The notes beneath the pieces were generated by a model, which saw only the letters and a program-made list of their open reading frames with translations, made no database searches and was not told the DNA's origin. A stretch of 21,506 bases of DNA from NCBI GenBank assembly GCA_024681275.1, contig JAILBD010000257.1:1-21506 (forward strand), given 5' to 3'. A program made the translations under genes and the position numbers. Each line of letters begins with the position of its first letter. Positions within the stretch are counted from its first letter, which is position 1. This DNA is from Erysipelotrichaceae bacterium. GTDB lineage: Bacteria; Bacillota_I; Bacilli_A; Erysipelotrichales; Erysipelotrichaceae. Shown one piece after another: positions 7,515-15,105 of this stretch.

Positions 7515-8815
7515 GCAAAGTCAGTATCATCGTACCGGTCTATAATGGGGAAAGATCGCTTTCCAGATGCCTCGATTCTATCCTGGCACAGGACTATAAA
7601 GACATCGAGGTGATCGTCATTGATGATGGCAGCAGGGATGATTCTTTCAGGATCATTTCGGAGTATGCACAGAAAGACAAGAGGATCGTTCCGATCCACA
7701 AGGAGAACAGCGGTGTTTCCGCGACGAGGAACATCGGTCTTTCTCTGGCAAGAGGGGATTATATCCGTTTCGTCGATGTCGATGACTGGATCCCTTTCGA
7801 TTCAGTGAAGCTGATGGTCAGGGCGATGGAGGAAGAGAATACCGACATGGTGGTCGCCGATTTCTATCGCGTCGTTGATGAAAAGATCTCCAAGAAAGGT
7901 TCCATCAAAAAAGAAGCGGTGATCACGGTGGAAGAATATGCCGACAGGATGCTGCTGTCGCCGGCTGATTTCTATTACGGCGCCATCTGGAACAAGCTGT
8001 ACAGGAAGAAGATCATCGATGATCATCAGCTCGCCATGGATGAAAACATTTCCTACAGCGAAGATGCCATCTTCAATCTTCAGTATCTTCTGCATACGGA
8101 CAGGATCTTTGTGCTGAGATCTGCCGTCTACTACTATGTGAAGACGGAAGGATCACTGGTCTTTCAGAACATGAACATTCAGAGCACAGTCAAAATGAAG
8201 ACCGGTGTCATCAGATACTATGACAGTTTTTACAGGCAGATCCTGGATAAGGATGACTACGAGGCGAGAAAGCCCATCATCTATGGTTTTCTGGTCGCCA
8301 TTTCGACTGATGGTTTCACTTTGCCATTGATCGATGACACGAAAAAGCTCGGCGAGGAAAATGGTCCGATCTTCATTGCGGATGACGGGATGGCTTTCGA
8401 ACTGCAGTTCGATCGTCTGAGTGAGACTGTCTTTGCAAGACTGCTTAGGCCGATCGCTCAGAGGGCAGACCTCGATGAAGACGATATCGGCATCCTCTAT
8501 TACCTCTATAAGAAGGGGAAGGAGGCTTCGATGGAAGAGATCTCTGCCGCATGCAGGATCAGTGCTTCATCCTGTGCCTTGTCACTGGCCAGGCTGGTCG
8601 CTTCTGCTCATATCAGGATAGAGAATGTGGACCTCCTTGCGGATGACAAGGTGATGTATGCATACAATCAGGGAGTCCTGGACGCCGCCTTTGATAAGGC
8701 GGAAGAGGACTACAGAGCGCTCTGTTATGAGGGATTGAGCATCGATGAGCTAGCTGCCTACGCTTCAAGCAAGAAGAAGATCTTCCTGAATATGAAAAAG
8801 ACATTGTCCGGCTGA
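7511..8815 (+). CDS. family 2 glycosyltransferase with a C-terminal MarR-like winged-helix domain
   Basis: A 434-residue protein. Residues 1 to about 280 form a GT-A fold family 2 glycosyltransferase: opening SIIVPVYNGERSLSRCLDSI, nucleotide-binding VIVIDDGSRDDS, donor-site ENSGVSATRNIGL, and metal-binding VDVDDW (Asp89, Asp91, Asp92). It would transfer a sugar from a nucleotide sugar at the cytoplasmic face. From about residue 291 the protein changes: a helix (MAFELQFDRLSETVFARLL), then DIGILYYLYKKG, a helix-turn-helix (MEEISAACRISASSCALSLA, residues 341-360), a wing-like stretch and a long helix ending GLSIDELAAY. This order matches MarR-type regulators. The start at 7511 is chosen because it begins the GT fold and overlaps the upstream stop; the frame is open to 7307, but that part lies over the GtrA gene. 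Confidence 0.85.
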   Translation: MSKVSIIVPVYNGERSLSRCLDSILAQDYKDIEVIVIDDGSRDDSFRIISEYAQKDKRIVPIHKENSGVSATRNIGLSLARGDYIRFVDVDDWIPFDSVKLMVRAMEEENTDMVVADFYRVVDEKISKKGSIKKEAVITVEEYADRMLLSPADFYYGAIWNKLYRKKIIDDHQLAMDENISYSEDAIFNLQYLLHTDRIFVLRSAVYYYVKTEGSLVFQNMNIQSTVKMKTGVIRYYDSFYRQILDKDDYEARKPIIYGFLVAISTDGFTLPLIDDTKKLGEENGPIFIADDGMAFELQFDRLSETVFARLLRPIAQRADLDEDDIGILYYLYKKGKEASMEEISAACRISASSCALSLARLVASAHIRIENVDLLADDKVMYAYNQGVLDAAFDKAEEDYRALCYEGLSIDELAAYASSKKKIFLNMKKTLSG

Positions 8816-8839
8816 GAGCAAATCAGCAGAAGGATGGTT

Positions 8840-8845
8840 TATAAT
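8840..8845 (+). promoter_or_regulatory. -10 box (TATAAT) six bases before the amidase-like start codon
   Basis: A perfect TATAAT ends six bases upstream of the ATG at 8852, which would place the transcription start at or beside the ATG. No -35 hexamer is seen at the normal distance (the bases there are AGCAAA). The nearest purine-rich site (AGAAGGA, 8828-8834) is 17 bases from the ATG, too far for a normal ribosome binding site. Confidence 0.5.
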
Positions 8846-8851
8846 TAAGAC

Positions 8852-10093
8852 ATGAAGATCAGAAGCCGGGCCTTGATGGTCATGATATTGTCTTTGATGC
8901 TGGTCCTGACGTTTCTGGGTGCACTGACACTGAAGAAGGAGGCACCGGAAAACAGCGGCAAAGAAGGGCAGGAGAACATCGTTCCCGAAACAGTCTCCGT
9001 ACCGGATACGTTCAAAGGCAGGATCGAAGATGAATTCGGCGTTCCTGGCGAAGTGATGGACCTCATCGTTTCGTATATGGATGCATACTATAAGAGCGTT
9101 TTCACATTGGAAGAAGCATCTGTGGATGACCTTTTTGATAATGAGCTGATGAGTGCCATCAGTTCCAGGGCCATGTCTCTGATCATCGATACCAGAAAAA
9201 GATACGATTTCGATTTCAGGATGGACAGCGCTCATTATGATCTCAAGGTCACGAATTTCGAGCAGCAGGGCGATCTTTACATCGTCGACATCCTGGAAGA
9301 TGACTATATGAGTTTCTCTTTCCTTCCGGGTATCGAGTCGCAGTCTTTTGAGATCGAAAACTACTTCAGGATCTCAAAGAAGGATAACGGATGCAGGATC
9401 TCTGATCTGGAGAAAGTCCAGGGCTACTATATGACTTTCTACGATGAAGCGCAAAGCGTCGAGGACGTGGAAAGGATCTATGACTATTACCGTGGACAGC
9501 TGAAGGATATGCACACCTATAATGAAGAAGTCCTGAAGGTCAAGGCAGCAAACAAGCCGTATCTGTCTGTCAAGACATTTGCCAAAGCATATGATCGAAA
9601 TAAGGCGATCGCTTACGCGGATACCTATTATCATGACAGGAATAAGGACTGGTATAATTTCACCGATGAAGGCGGAAACTGCCAGAATTATGCTTCACAA
9701 TGTCTTCTGCAGGGCGGCATCGAGATGGATTTTTCGGGCGATGAACAGTGGAAGTGCTATGTCAATGATCCCGATTATGATCCTTACATCAATGAAGATC
9801 CGACACCTGAGGGCAGGACGAGGTCCTGGGTCAATGTCGGTTATTTCTATAACTATGCCAAGTGGAATGAGGGGAAGGGCCTGGTAGCGGATGTCAATGT
9901 CAATCTTTATTATGCCCAGCCTGGCGATATCATCATGGTAGGCAATAACGGTCTGGTCCATACGGTCATCGTTTCCAAAGTCGTTGATGGTCACATCCTG
10001 GTGCATTCCAACAGCATCGATATGAAGGATTATCCGATCGAGGCTTACACTTATACCGACATCATGCTCATAAAGATACTGGGAAGCAATTAA
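8852..10093 (+). CDS. membrane-anchored or secreted amidase_6-like protein
   Basis: A 413-residue exported protein. A basic N-terminus and hydrophobic helix (MVMILSLMLVLTFLGALTL) form a signal anchor or uncleaved signal peptide with no lipobox. Residues 28 to about 245 contain a helical/beta region without a recognised motif. The C-terminal 165 residues match the putative amidase domain (amidase_6) pattern: YDRNKAIAYADTYYHDRNKDW, then GGNCQNYASQCL with probable nucleophile Cys277, RSWVNVGYFYNYAKW, QPGDIIM, and GLVHTVIVS with probable catalytic His370. This is a papain-like NlpC/CHAP-type active site, so the substrate may be peptidoglycan or an amide outside the cell; this is inferred. The start codon lacks a ribosome binding site (see findings). 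Confidence 0.82.
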   Translation: MKIRSRALMVMILSLMLVLTFLGALTLKKEAPENSGKEGQENIVPETVSVPDTFKGRIEDEFGVPGEVMDLIVSYMDAYYKSVFTLEEASVDDLFDNELMSAISSRAMSLIIDTRKRYDFDFRMDSAHYDLKVTNFEQQGDLYIVDILEDDYMSFSFLPGIESQSFEIENYFRISKKDNGCRISDLEKVQGYYMTFYDEAQSVEDVERIYDYYRGQLKDMHTYNEEVLKVKAANKPYLSVKTFAKAYDRNKAIAYADTYYHDRNKDWYNFTDEGGNCQNYASQCLLQGGIEMDFSGDEQWKCYVNDPDYDPYINEDPTPEGRTRSWVNVGYFYNYAKWNEGKGLVADVNVNLYYAQPGDIIMVGNNGLVHTVIVSKVVDGHILVHSNSIDMKDYPIEAYTYTDIMLIKILGSN

Positions 10094-10110
10094 GAAGGAA
10101 GTGCCTTATC

Positions 10111-10692
10111 ATGACGAGATTTCATTTTGCAGGAAGATATGATGATGATCCTGAAAGCCTGATCACGCATGAGCATGAGCCCGGATATGTTCCGTTCAGG
10201 GAGATCAAGTCGATGAAAACACTGGGCATCGTCATGAACGGGATCGCTCTGCTGATCGCTGTCATCTGCTTCGGACTTTATTTCTACATCGCAAGAAAGC
10301 CTTTGGAGATCAGCGGTCTCATCATTTTCCTTGCGTCATTGATCCCGCATGAGTTTCTCCATGCCATCTGTTTCAGTGGTGATGTCTATATGTATGAGAA
10401 TCTGAAAAGAGGGATGCTGTTTGTAGCTGGTCCGGGGACTTTCTCCAAGGCGGGTTTCGTCTTCATGTCTATGCTTCCAAATCTGGTATTCGGTTTCATC
10501 CCCTTCGCCCTCTTTCTGATCGATCCGGATCTGACTGTCCTTGGTACGCTGGGAGCGGCAGCGATCTCTTCCGGAGCCGGAGATTATTACAATGTGTTCA
10601 ACGCTTTGACACAGATGCCCAAGGGCTCAAGGACTTATCTGCACGGCACCAGTTCCTACTGGTACATGCCCAAAGACGGAATCGGAAAATGA
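10111..10692 (+). CDS. DUF3267-like membrane metalloprotease-type protein
   Basis: A 193-residue membrane protein with about four hydrophobic segments. The second segment ends in HEFLHA (His80, Glu81, His84), an HExxH zinc motif at a membrane edge. A later GAGDYYN carries Asp158, in the place where this family has a conserved GD-x-x-N. The HExxH motif, the hydrophobic segment ending LPNLVFGFIPFALFLI and the distal Asp are the pattern of DUF3267 putative zincin proteins. No substrate is known. It starts 17 bases after the amidase-like gene with site AAGAAGGAAG and ends directly at a terminator, so it closes this operon. Confidence 0.78.
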   Translation: MTRFHFAGRYDDDPESLITHEHEPGYVPFREIKSMKTLGIVMNGIALLIAVICFGLYFYIARKPLEISGLIIFLASLIPHEFLHAICFSGDVYMYENLKRGMLFVAGPGTFSKAGFVFMSMLPNLVFGFIPFALFLIDPDLTVLGTLGAAAISSGAGDYYNVFNALTQMPKGSRTYLHGTSSYWYMPKDGIGK

Positions 10693-10716
10693 ACAGATCC
10701 TTGGATCTGTTTTTTT
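10692..10716 (+). terminator. intrinsic terminator after the DUF3267-like gene
   Basis: Stem AACAGATC paired with GATCTGTT, loop CTTG, then T residues. The stem starts on the last base of the stop codon. Confidence 0.93.
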
Positions 10717-10764
10717 GTTCACTGTAAGCAAATGATCACAGGGGATTTTCTGCAGGAAAAGCTA

Positions 10765-10773
10765 TGATAAAAT
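10765..10773 (+). promoter_or_regulatory. extended -10 promoter (TGATAAAAT) for the lipid kinase operon
   Basis: TG-A-TAAAAT matches an extended -10, with five of six bases in the hexamer, and resembles the peptidase promoter TGATATAAT. It would give a leader of roughly 108 bases before the lipid kinase ATG. That leader holds a possible 22-codon ORF and the hairpin CGGAAT/ATTCCG (10815-10820 with 10832-10837). Confidence 0.45.
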
Positions 10774-10822
10774 GGAATCAATAAAGCATATGGAATAATC
10801 TGATATTGAAGGAGCGGAATAT

Positions 10823-10891
10823 TTGTTTTTCATTCCGATACGTGATCATGCGATCGATTTGTGGATCTTAAGGAAGGGGGAATTTGCATGA
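10823..10891 (+). CDS. possible 22-residue leader peptide upstream of the lipid kinase
   Basis: A TTG start at 10823 is preceded by GAAGGAG (10808-10814) with an eight-base spacer. It opens a frame of 22 codons that begins MFFIPIRDHA and ends RKGEFA. Its TGA overlaps the lipid kinase ATG (ATGA at 10888-10891), and the kinase ribosome binding site lies inside it. Translation through it could couple to, or modulate, kinase expression. The TTG start and the small size make this tentative. Confidence 0.35.
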   Translation: MFFIPIRDHAIDLWILRKGEFA

Positions 10892-11736
10892 TTTATTTAT
10901 TGTTCAATCCGAAAGCAAACAATTCAAAGGGGGAAGAGGATGCCAGAAAGTGGGCTTCAGATAATAACTGCGGATGCGAGTTCGTGAGTCTTCTTGACAT
11001 CAGGAACATGCCTGATTTTCTGGACGGTCTCAAAGAAGATGATGAGGTCATCCTGACAGGCGGAGACGGAACGCTGAATCGTTTCGCCAATGATGTCTAT
11101 GGGCATGAGATCAGAGTCCCTGTCTATTATGTGAAGTGCGGCAGCGGAAATGATTTTTTCAGAGATAACGAAAAATATGCGGTGGACGGAAAGATCGAAC
11201 TGCGGCCTTTCCTGAAGGATCTGCCTCTGATCACAGTCAAGGGAATAAAAAGAAGGTTCCTGAATGGCATCGGCTACGGTCTTGATGGAGAGACCTGCCG
11301 TGTCGGAGATATACAGAGACAGACTTCTGATAAGCCGGTCAATTATACGAATATTGCCATCAGGCTCCTGCTCGGCGCTTACAAACTGAACAGGGCTACT
11401 GTCACGGTAGATGGTGAGACCGCGAAGTATGAAAACGTCTGGCTGGCTTCCACGATGAAAGGCAGATTCTATGGCGGTGGTCTGATGGTGGCTCCTCATC
11501 AGGACCGTTTTGCGGACGGTCTTGTGACAGTTGTCACTCTATATAAGAAAAGCCGTCTGATCACTCTGATGCGTTTCCCGTCGTTGAATAAAGGTGAGCA
11601 CATCAATAAGAGCGACTGGGTGACGGTCAGAAGAGGAAAAACAGTCGAAGTAGCTTTTGAAAAGCCTTGTGCATTGCAGATCGATGGCGATGTCATCGAG
11701 GACGTCCTTTCTTACAAAGTGGAAACTGGGGTCTGA
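10888..11736 (+). CDS. YegS/DagK-type lipid (diacylglycerol-like) kinase
   Basis: A 282-residue cytosolic or membrane-peripheral kinase of the diacylglycerol kinase catalytic family, which phosphorylates a lipid hydroxyl with ATP. The N-terminus has LLFNPKANNSKG, then the nucleotide-binding signature LTGGDGTLNRF, then KCGSGNDFFRD, which matches the conserved G-T/S-x-ND-F segment. A C-terminal beta-sandwich reads as in the family (YENVWLASTMKGRFYGGGLM, then ALQIDGDV). Start at 10888 chosen for AGGAAGGGGG at 10871-10880; a GTG at 10861 also opens the frame but lacks a site. One base separates its stop from the next ATG. Its operon with redox enzymes and a YhhN-like protein suggests a dedicated membrane-lipid substrate. 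Confidence 0.88.
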   Translation: MIYLLFNPKANNSKGEEDARKWASDNNCGCEFVSLLDIRNMPDFLDGLKEDDEVILTGGDGTLNRFANDVYGHEIRVPVYYVKCGSGNDFFRDNEKYAVDGKIELRPFLKDLPLITVKGIKRRFLNGIGYGLDGETCRVGDIQRQTSDKPVNYTNIAIRLLLGAYKLNRATVTVDGETAKYENVWLASTMKGRFYGGGLMVAPHQDRFADGLVTVVTLYKKSRLITLMRFPSLNKGEHINKSDWVTVRRGKTVEVAFEKPCALQIDGDVIEDVLSYKVETGV

Positions 11737-11737
11737 T

Positions 11738-13270
11738 ATGGACAGATATGATGTGATCGTGATCGGAGCGGGAAACGGCGGCCTTGCCGCTGCGGCGAAG
11801 ATCCTGAATGCGGGCAAGACCTGTCTTGTCTGCGAGAAACACAATATCCCGGGAGGCTTTGTGACGAGCTTCGTCAGAGGGAGGTTTGAATTTGAAGCTT
11901 CCCTGCACGAGTTCAATGGCATCGGGACAGAAGAAGAGCCGGGTTCGACCAGACAGCTTTTTGAAGAACTCGGTGTGGCTGATAAGATCGAGTGGATCCA
12001 CCTGAAGGATGCCTATCATCTGATCTGTGAAGAAGACGGTTATGATTTTGTCATGCCTTTCGGAAAAGAGGAATTCAAGGCTGCCAACAGGAAGCTTCAT
12101 CCGGACGGAGACAAGTATATAGAAGACTTCTTTGCGCTGGCTCAGCAGATCAGGGATGCCATGGAATATCTCTCTGCTTCCAAGGGAAGGCCGGACCCGA
12201 AGGTCATGATGGAGAAATATCCCGACTACCTGGCCTGCGCTTCCTATTCGGTCAATGAAGCTTTTGAAGCACTCGGCTACCCGAAGGCGATCGTCGACAA
12301 TCTGAATACTTACTGGTGCTATCTGGGTGCAGATGGGGACAATCTGAGTTTCCTGCACTATGCCAATATGATCTATTCCTATTTCTCAAAAGGAGCGGTC
12401 ATTCCGAAATACCGCTCCCATGAGCTGTCTCTGGCTTTTGAAGAGCACATCCATGAGATGGGCGGCGACATCTGGTTCAATACCGAGGTCGTGAAGATCC
12501 TCGCTGATAAAGACGGTCATGTCGATGGCGTGATGCTGAAAGATGGCAGGAAGATCGCCACTCGCCACGTCATTGCCAACTGCTCGCCGCATTTGGTCTA
12601 TGGAAAGCTTCTAGATCCTGAGGCCGTTCCGGAAAAAGCCTTGAAACTGACCGGTTTCCGGAAATTTGCCGGCAGAGGCTTCACGGTATTCCTCGGACTC
12701 AATGCTTCCGCAGAAGAACTCGGGATCAGAGATCATAACTACTTCATCTACGATACGACGGACAATGTGAAACAGTATGAATCGATGAAGAAGATCGGCA
12801 ATACTGCTGCCCAGGCGACAGTCTGTCTCAACAATGCCGATCCGGATTGTTCTCCTGAAGGAACATGTATCATGTATATGACGACATTATTTACCGATGA
12901 TGTATGGAGCCAGGTAGAAGAGATGGATTATTTCAGAGTCAAGAACGAAGTAGCCCGTTCCATGATAGAACGCTTTGAAAGAGCGACCGGAACGAAGATA
13001 TCGGATCACATCGAAGAACTGGCGATCGCAACTCCTGAGACTTATGCGCGTTACTGCGGACATCCTCAGGGTACTGTATACGGTTATGAATCGCAGTATT
13101 ATGATGGCCTGATGAACAGGATACAGATGGTGGAAGAGGATCACTTCGTTCCCGGTCTGAGGATAGGCGGAGGCTATGGCGAAAGACTGCTTGGTTATCC
13201 GAGTTCTTACAAGTCCGGTGCCAATGAGGCCGGACGAACTTTGAAAGATATGGAAAAGGAGGGGTGCTAG
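11738..13270 (+). CDS. CrtI-like FAD-dependent oxidoreductase (phytoene dehydrogenase/retinol saturase family)
   Basis: A 510-residue flavoprotein. The FAD-binding beta-alpha-beta motif is at the N-terminus (VIVIGAGNGGLAAAAKIL, with Gly10, Gly12 and Gly15), followed by CEKHNIPGGFVTSF, as in CrtI and carotenoid isomerase/saturase proteins. A C-terminal FAD-contacting segment (GLRIGGGYGERLLGYPSSY) closes the fold. Family members desaturate, saturate or isomerise double bonds in polyprenoid or other lipids. No carotenoid genes are nearby, so phytoene is not a safe substrate. The start at 11738 begins the dinucleotide fold one base after the kinase stop; the open frame back to 11657 overlaps the kinase. 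The next gene, a ferredoxin-type reductase, is a natural electron partner. Confidence 0.88.
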   Translation: MDRYDVIVIGAGNGGLAAAAKILNAGKTCLVCEKHNIPGGFVTSFVRGRFEFEASLHEFNGIGTEEEPGSTRQLFEELGVADKIEWIHLKDAYHLICEEDGYDFVMPFGKEEFKAANRKLHPDGDKYIEDFFALAQQIRDAMEYLSASKGRPDPKVMMEKYPDYLACASYSVNEAFEALGYPKAIVDNLNTYWCYLGADGDNLSFLHYANMIYSYFSKGAVIPKYRSHELSLAFEEHIHEMGGDIWFNTEVVKILADKDGHVDGVMLKDGRKIATRHVIANCSPHLVYGKLLDPEAVPEKALKLTGFRKFAGRGFTVFLGLNASAEELGIRDHNYFIYDTTDNVKQYESMKKIGNTAAQATVCLNNADPDCSPEGTCIMYMTTLFTDDVWSQVEEMDYFRVKNEVARSMIERFERATGTKISDHIEELAIATPETYARYCGHPQGTVYGYESQYYDGLMNRIQMVEEDHFVPGLRIGGGYGERLLGYPSSYKSGANEAGRTLKDMEKEGC

Positions 13271-13271
13271 G

Positions 13272-14444
13272 GTGGCTTTCAGAAGAAGCAATGTTCCCGG
13301 TGAGGACATCAGACGTGGCATGGAGATGGTCCAGAAGCGCCGTCAGCTGATCGAAGAGACTCCGGCAGGACCTCTTGTCTATGAATATGGTGTCAACAGG
13401 CTGGCAAAGTCTCTGCATCCCGGCATGATCAGAGCCAGGATCACGAACAGGAAGGAACTTGGAAAGGACTTGTATCTGCTGACGTTTGGATCACTGAGAG
13501 AAGACGGACGGTTTCCTTTTTTCCGGGCAGGTCAGTTCATAACGCTCTCAAAACAGGTCGGTCCCTCTTTTCTGAGCAGGCCTTATTCGATCGTTTCGTC
13601 TCCGATGGAAGCGATGAAAGGAAAACTGGAGATCATCGTACAGAGAAAGGGGATCTTCTCCTCTTACCTCATCGATGATGCCGGGGTCGGTGAGGAGATC
13701 GCGATATCAGAACCTAGCGGTGATTTTTATCATGATGATCTGAGAGATCCTGATCACATTGCCGCGATCGCCGGAGGAAGCGGCATCACACCGTTCCTCT
13801 CCATGATGAGGGCGATCCATGAGGGCAGCGAAGAGTTCAGCCTGACCTTGTTCTATGGGATCAGGAGCCTTGACCGGCTGCCTTTCGACCCAAAGGAATA
13901 CGAGGATGAGAAGATCAGGATCGTGATCGTGTTGTCGGAAGAAAAGGCTGAAGGATATCGACACGGTTTCATCGATGCCGATCTGCTGAAGAAAGAACTG
14001 CCTGAAGACTGCAAGATCTTCATGTGCGGACCGGATGCCATGTATGAACATGTCGGAAAACAACTGCAGATGATCGGTTTCGATCCTTCCAGGATCAGAA
14101 GGGAAAGGAATTCCATTGGCGATAGAAAGTGCGAAGATATCAAAGCCTATGTCCTGAAGATCCGGATCCGCGATGAAATGTTCAGGATCAGCGCATTCAA
14201 CAACGAGACTATCGTGACCGCTATGGAAAGGGCAGGCATCAAAGCTCCCGTCAGATGCAAGAGCGGTGTATGCGGCTTCTGTCACAGCAAAGTGATCAGC
14301 GGTGAATATCTGGTGGACAGTGAAGATGATTTCCGCAGAGCCGCTGACAGGAAATTCAACTATATCCATCCTTGCTGCACATATCCTCTATCGGATATGG
14401 TGATCGAGGTACCGATCTTTGAGATCCCGGAGGATCAGTTATGA
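13272..14444 (+). CDS. FAD/NAD(P) reductase with C-terminal 2Fe-2S ferredoxin domain
   Basis: A 390-residue electron-transfer flavoprotein. Residues 1-50 are a poorly characterised extension (VPGEDIRRGMEMVQKRRQLI). Then comes a ferredoxin-NADP reductase module: FAD-binding RPYS (103-106), nucleotide-binding GGSGITPF (168-175) and MCGPDAMY. The C-terminus is a plant-type 2Fe-2S domain with Cys329, Cys334, Cys337 and a fourth ligand at Cys368 or Cys369. It should pass electrons between NAD(P)H, FAD and the cluster, most simply to or from the upstream CrtI-like enzyme. The GTG start has AAGGAGGGG at 13256-13264 inside the upstream gene's end. The stop overlaps the next ATG (ATGA). Confidence 0.9.
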   Translation: MAFRRSNVPGEDIRRGMEMVQKRRQLIEETPAGPLVYEYGVNRLAKSLHPGMIRARITNRKELGKDLYLLTFGSLREDGRFPFFRAGQFITLSKQVGPSFLSRPYSIVSSPMEAMKGKLEIIVQRKGIFSSYLIDDAGVGEEIAISEPSGDFYHDDLRDPDHIAAIAGGSGITPFLSMMRAIHEGSEEFSLTLFYGIRSLDRLPFDPKEYEDEKIRIVIVLSEEKAEGYRHGFIDADLLKKELPEDCKIFMCGPDAMYEHVGKQLQMIGFDPSRIRRERNSIGDRKCEDIKAYVLKIRIRDEMFRISAFNNETIVTAMERAGIKAPVRCKSGVCGFCHSKVISGEYLVDSEDDFRRAADRKFNYIHPCCTYPLSDMVIEVPIFEIPEDQL

Positions 14445-15100
14445 CATTGTTTGTGATCGTTTATTATGCTGCGCTGTTCTGTTATTTCTTTACCAGAGTA
14501 TCAGAAAACATCAAGTATCGCGCCATCAACAAATACATCATGGCAACGATGTATCTGGTCCTGGCGATCATCGTCTTTTTCAGAAAATACGATTTCGCAT
14601 CCTACCAGACACTTTTGATGGCGGCGCTGATATTCGCCTGGCTTGGAGATGTCTTCCTTGTCTTTGATTTTGGCAGAGGCGGGGATTTCTTCCTGGCGGG
14701 GAACGTCTGCTTTACACTGTATGAACAGATCGTCATGGTCAGTCATGGCTATGACTATCACAGCTTTTTCTGGGTCTTTATCGTGGTGGCACTGATCCTG
14801 GGATCTTTCTACTATGCCTCAGGCAGATGGCCGGATAAGATCCGCATGGGCAGGATGCGAGGGCCTTTCTGTTTCTACTTGTCTTCGATCCTGACACATG
14901 GTTTTACGGGCTTATGTATGGCTCTTCTGCTGCCGGGGACCAACTATGTGATGATGGGTATCGGTTCTTTCCTTTTTATGATATCGGACCTGATCCTGAC
15001 GACTTACATGTATATTCTAAGTAAAAACAAGTGGTTGATCAGGGCCAATTCCCTGACTTATTTCACCGGTCTTTTGCTGATCGTGCTGAGCACAGTGTGA
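14441..15100 (+). CDS. YhhN/TMEM86-like membrane protein (lysoplasmalogenase family)
   Basis: A 219-residue protein of about eight hydrophobic helices. Family-typical points are visible: FAWLGDVFLV with Asp70, a following G-x3-F-x3-G stretch (GGDFFLAGNVCFTLYEQ), SFLFMISDLILTTYMY with Asp183, and the terminal YFTGLLLI. Characterised YhhN/TMEM86 members hydrolyse the vinyl ether of lysoplasmalogens using membrane-embedded Asp residues. Divergence is noticeable: the usual His after the second motif reads Asn (AGN), so the activity may differ. It overlaps the reductase gene by four bases and is the last gene before a strong terminator, so it belongs to the lipid kinase operon. Confidence 0.75.
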   Translation: MTLFVIVYYAALFCYFFTRVSENIKYRAINKYIMATMYLVLAIIVFFRKYDFASYQTLLMAALIFAWLGDVFLVFDFGRGGDFFLAGNVCFTLYEQIVMVSHGYDYHSFFWVFIVVALILGSFYYASGRWPDKIRMGRMRGPFCFYLSSILTHGFTGLCMALLLPGTNYVMMGIGSFLFMISDLILTTYMYILSKNKWLIRANSLTYFTGLLLIVLSTV

Positions 15101-15105
15101 TATTC

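Noticed and set aside
11693..12358. A 221-codon - strand frame
   Set aside because: It is antisense to the CrtI-like gene, which has clear FAD-binding motifs in the + frame.
11738..13270. Assignment as a carotenoid phytoene desaturase
   Set aside because: The family resemblance is clear, but there is no crtB, crtE or other carotenoid gene. The operon partners point to lipid metabolism, so only a CrtI-like family call is made.
13707..14369. A 220-codon - strand frame
   Set aside because: It is antisense to the nucleotide-binding and ferredoxin part of the reductase gene. It has no independent signals.
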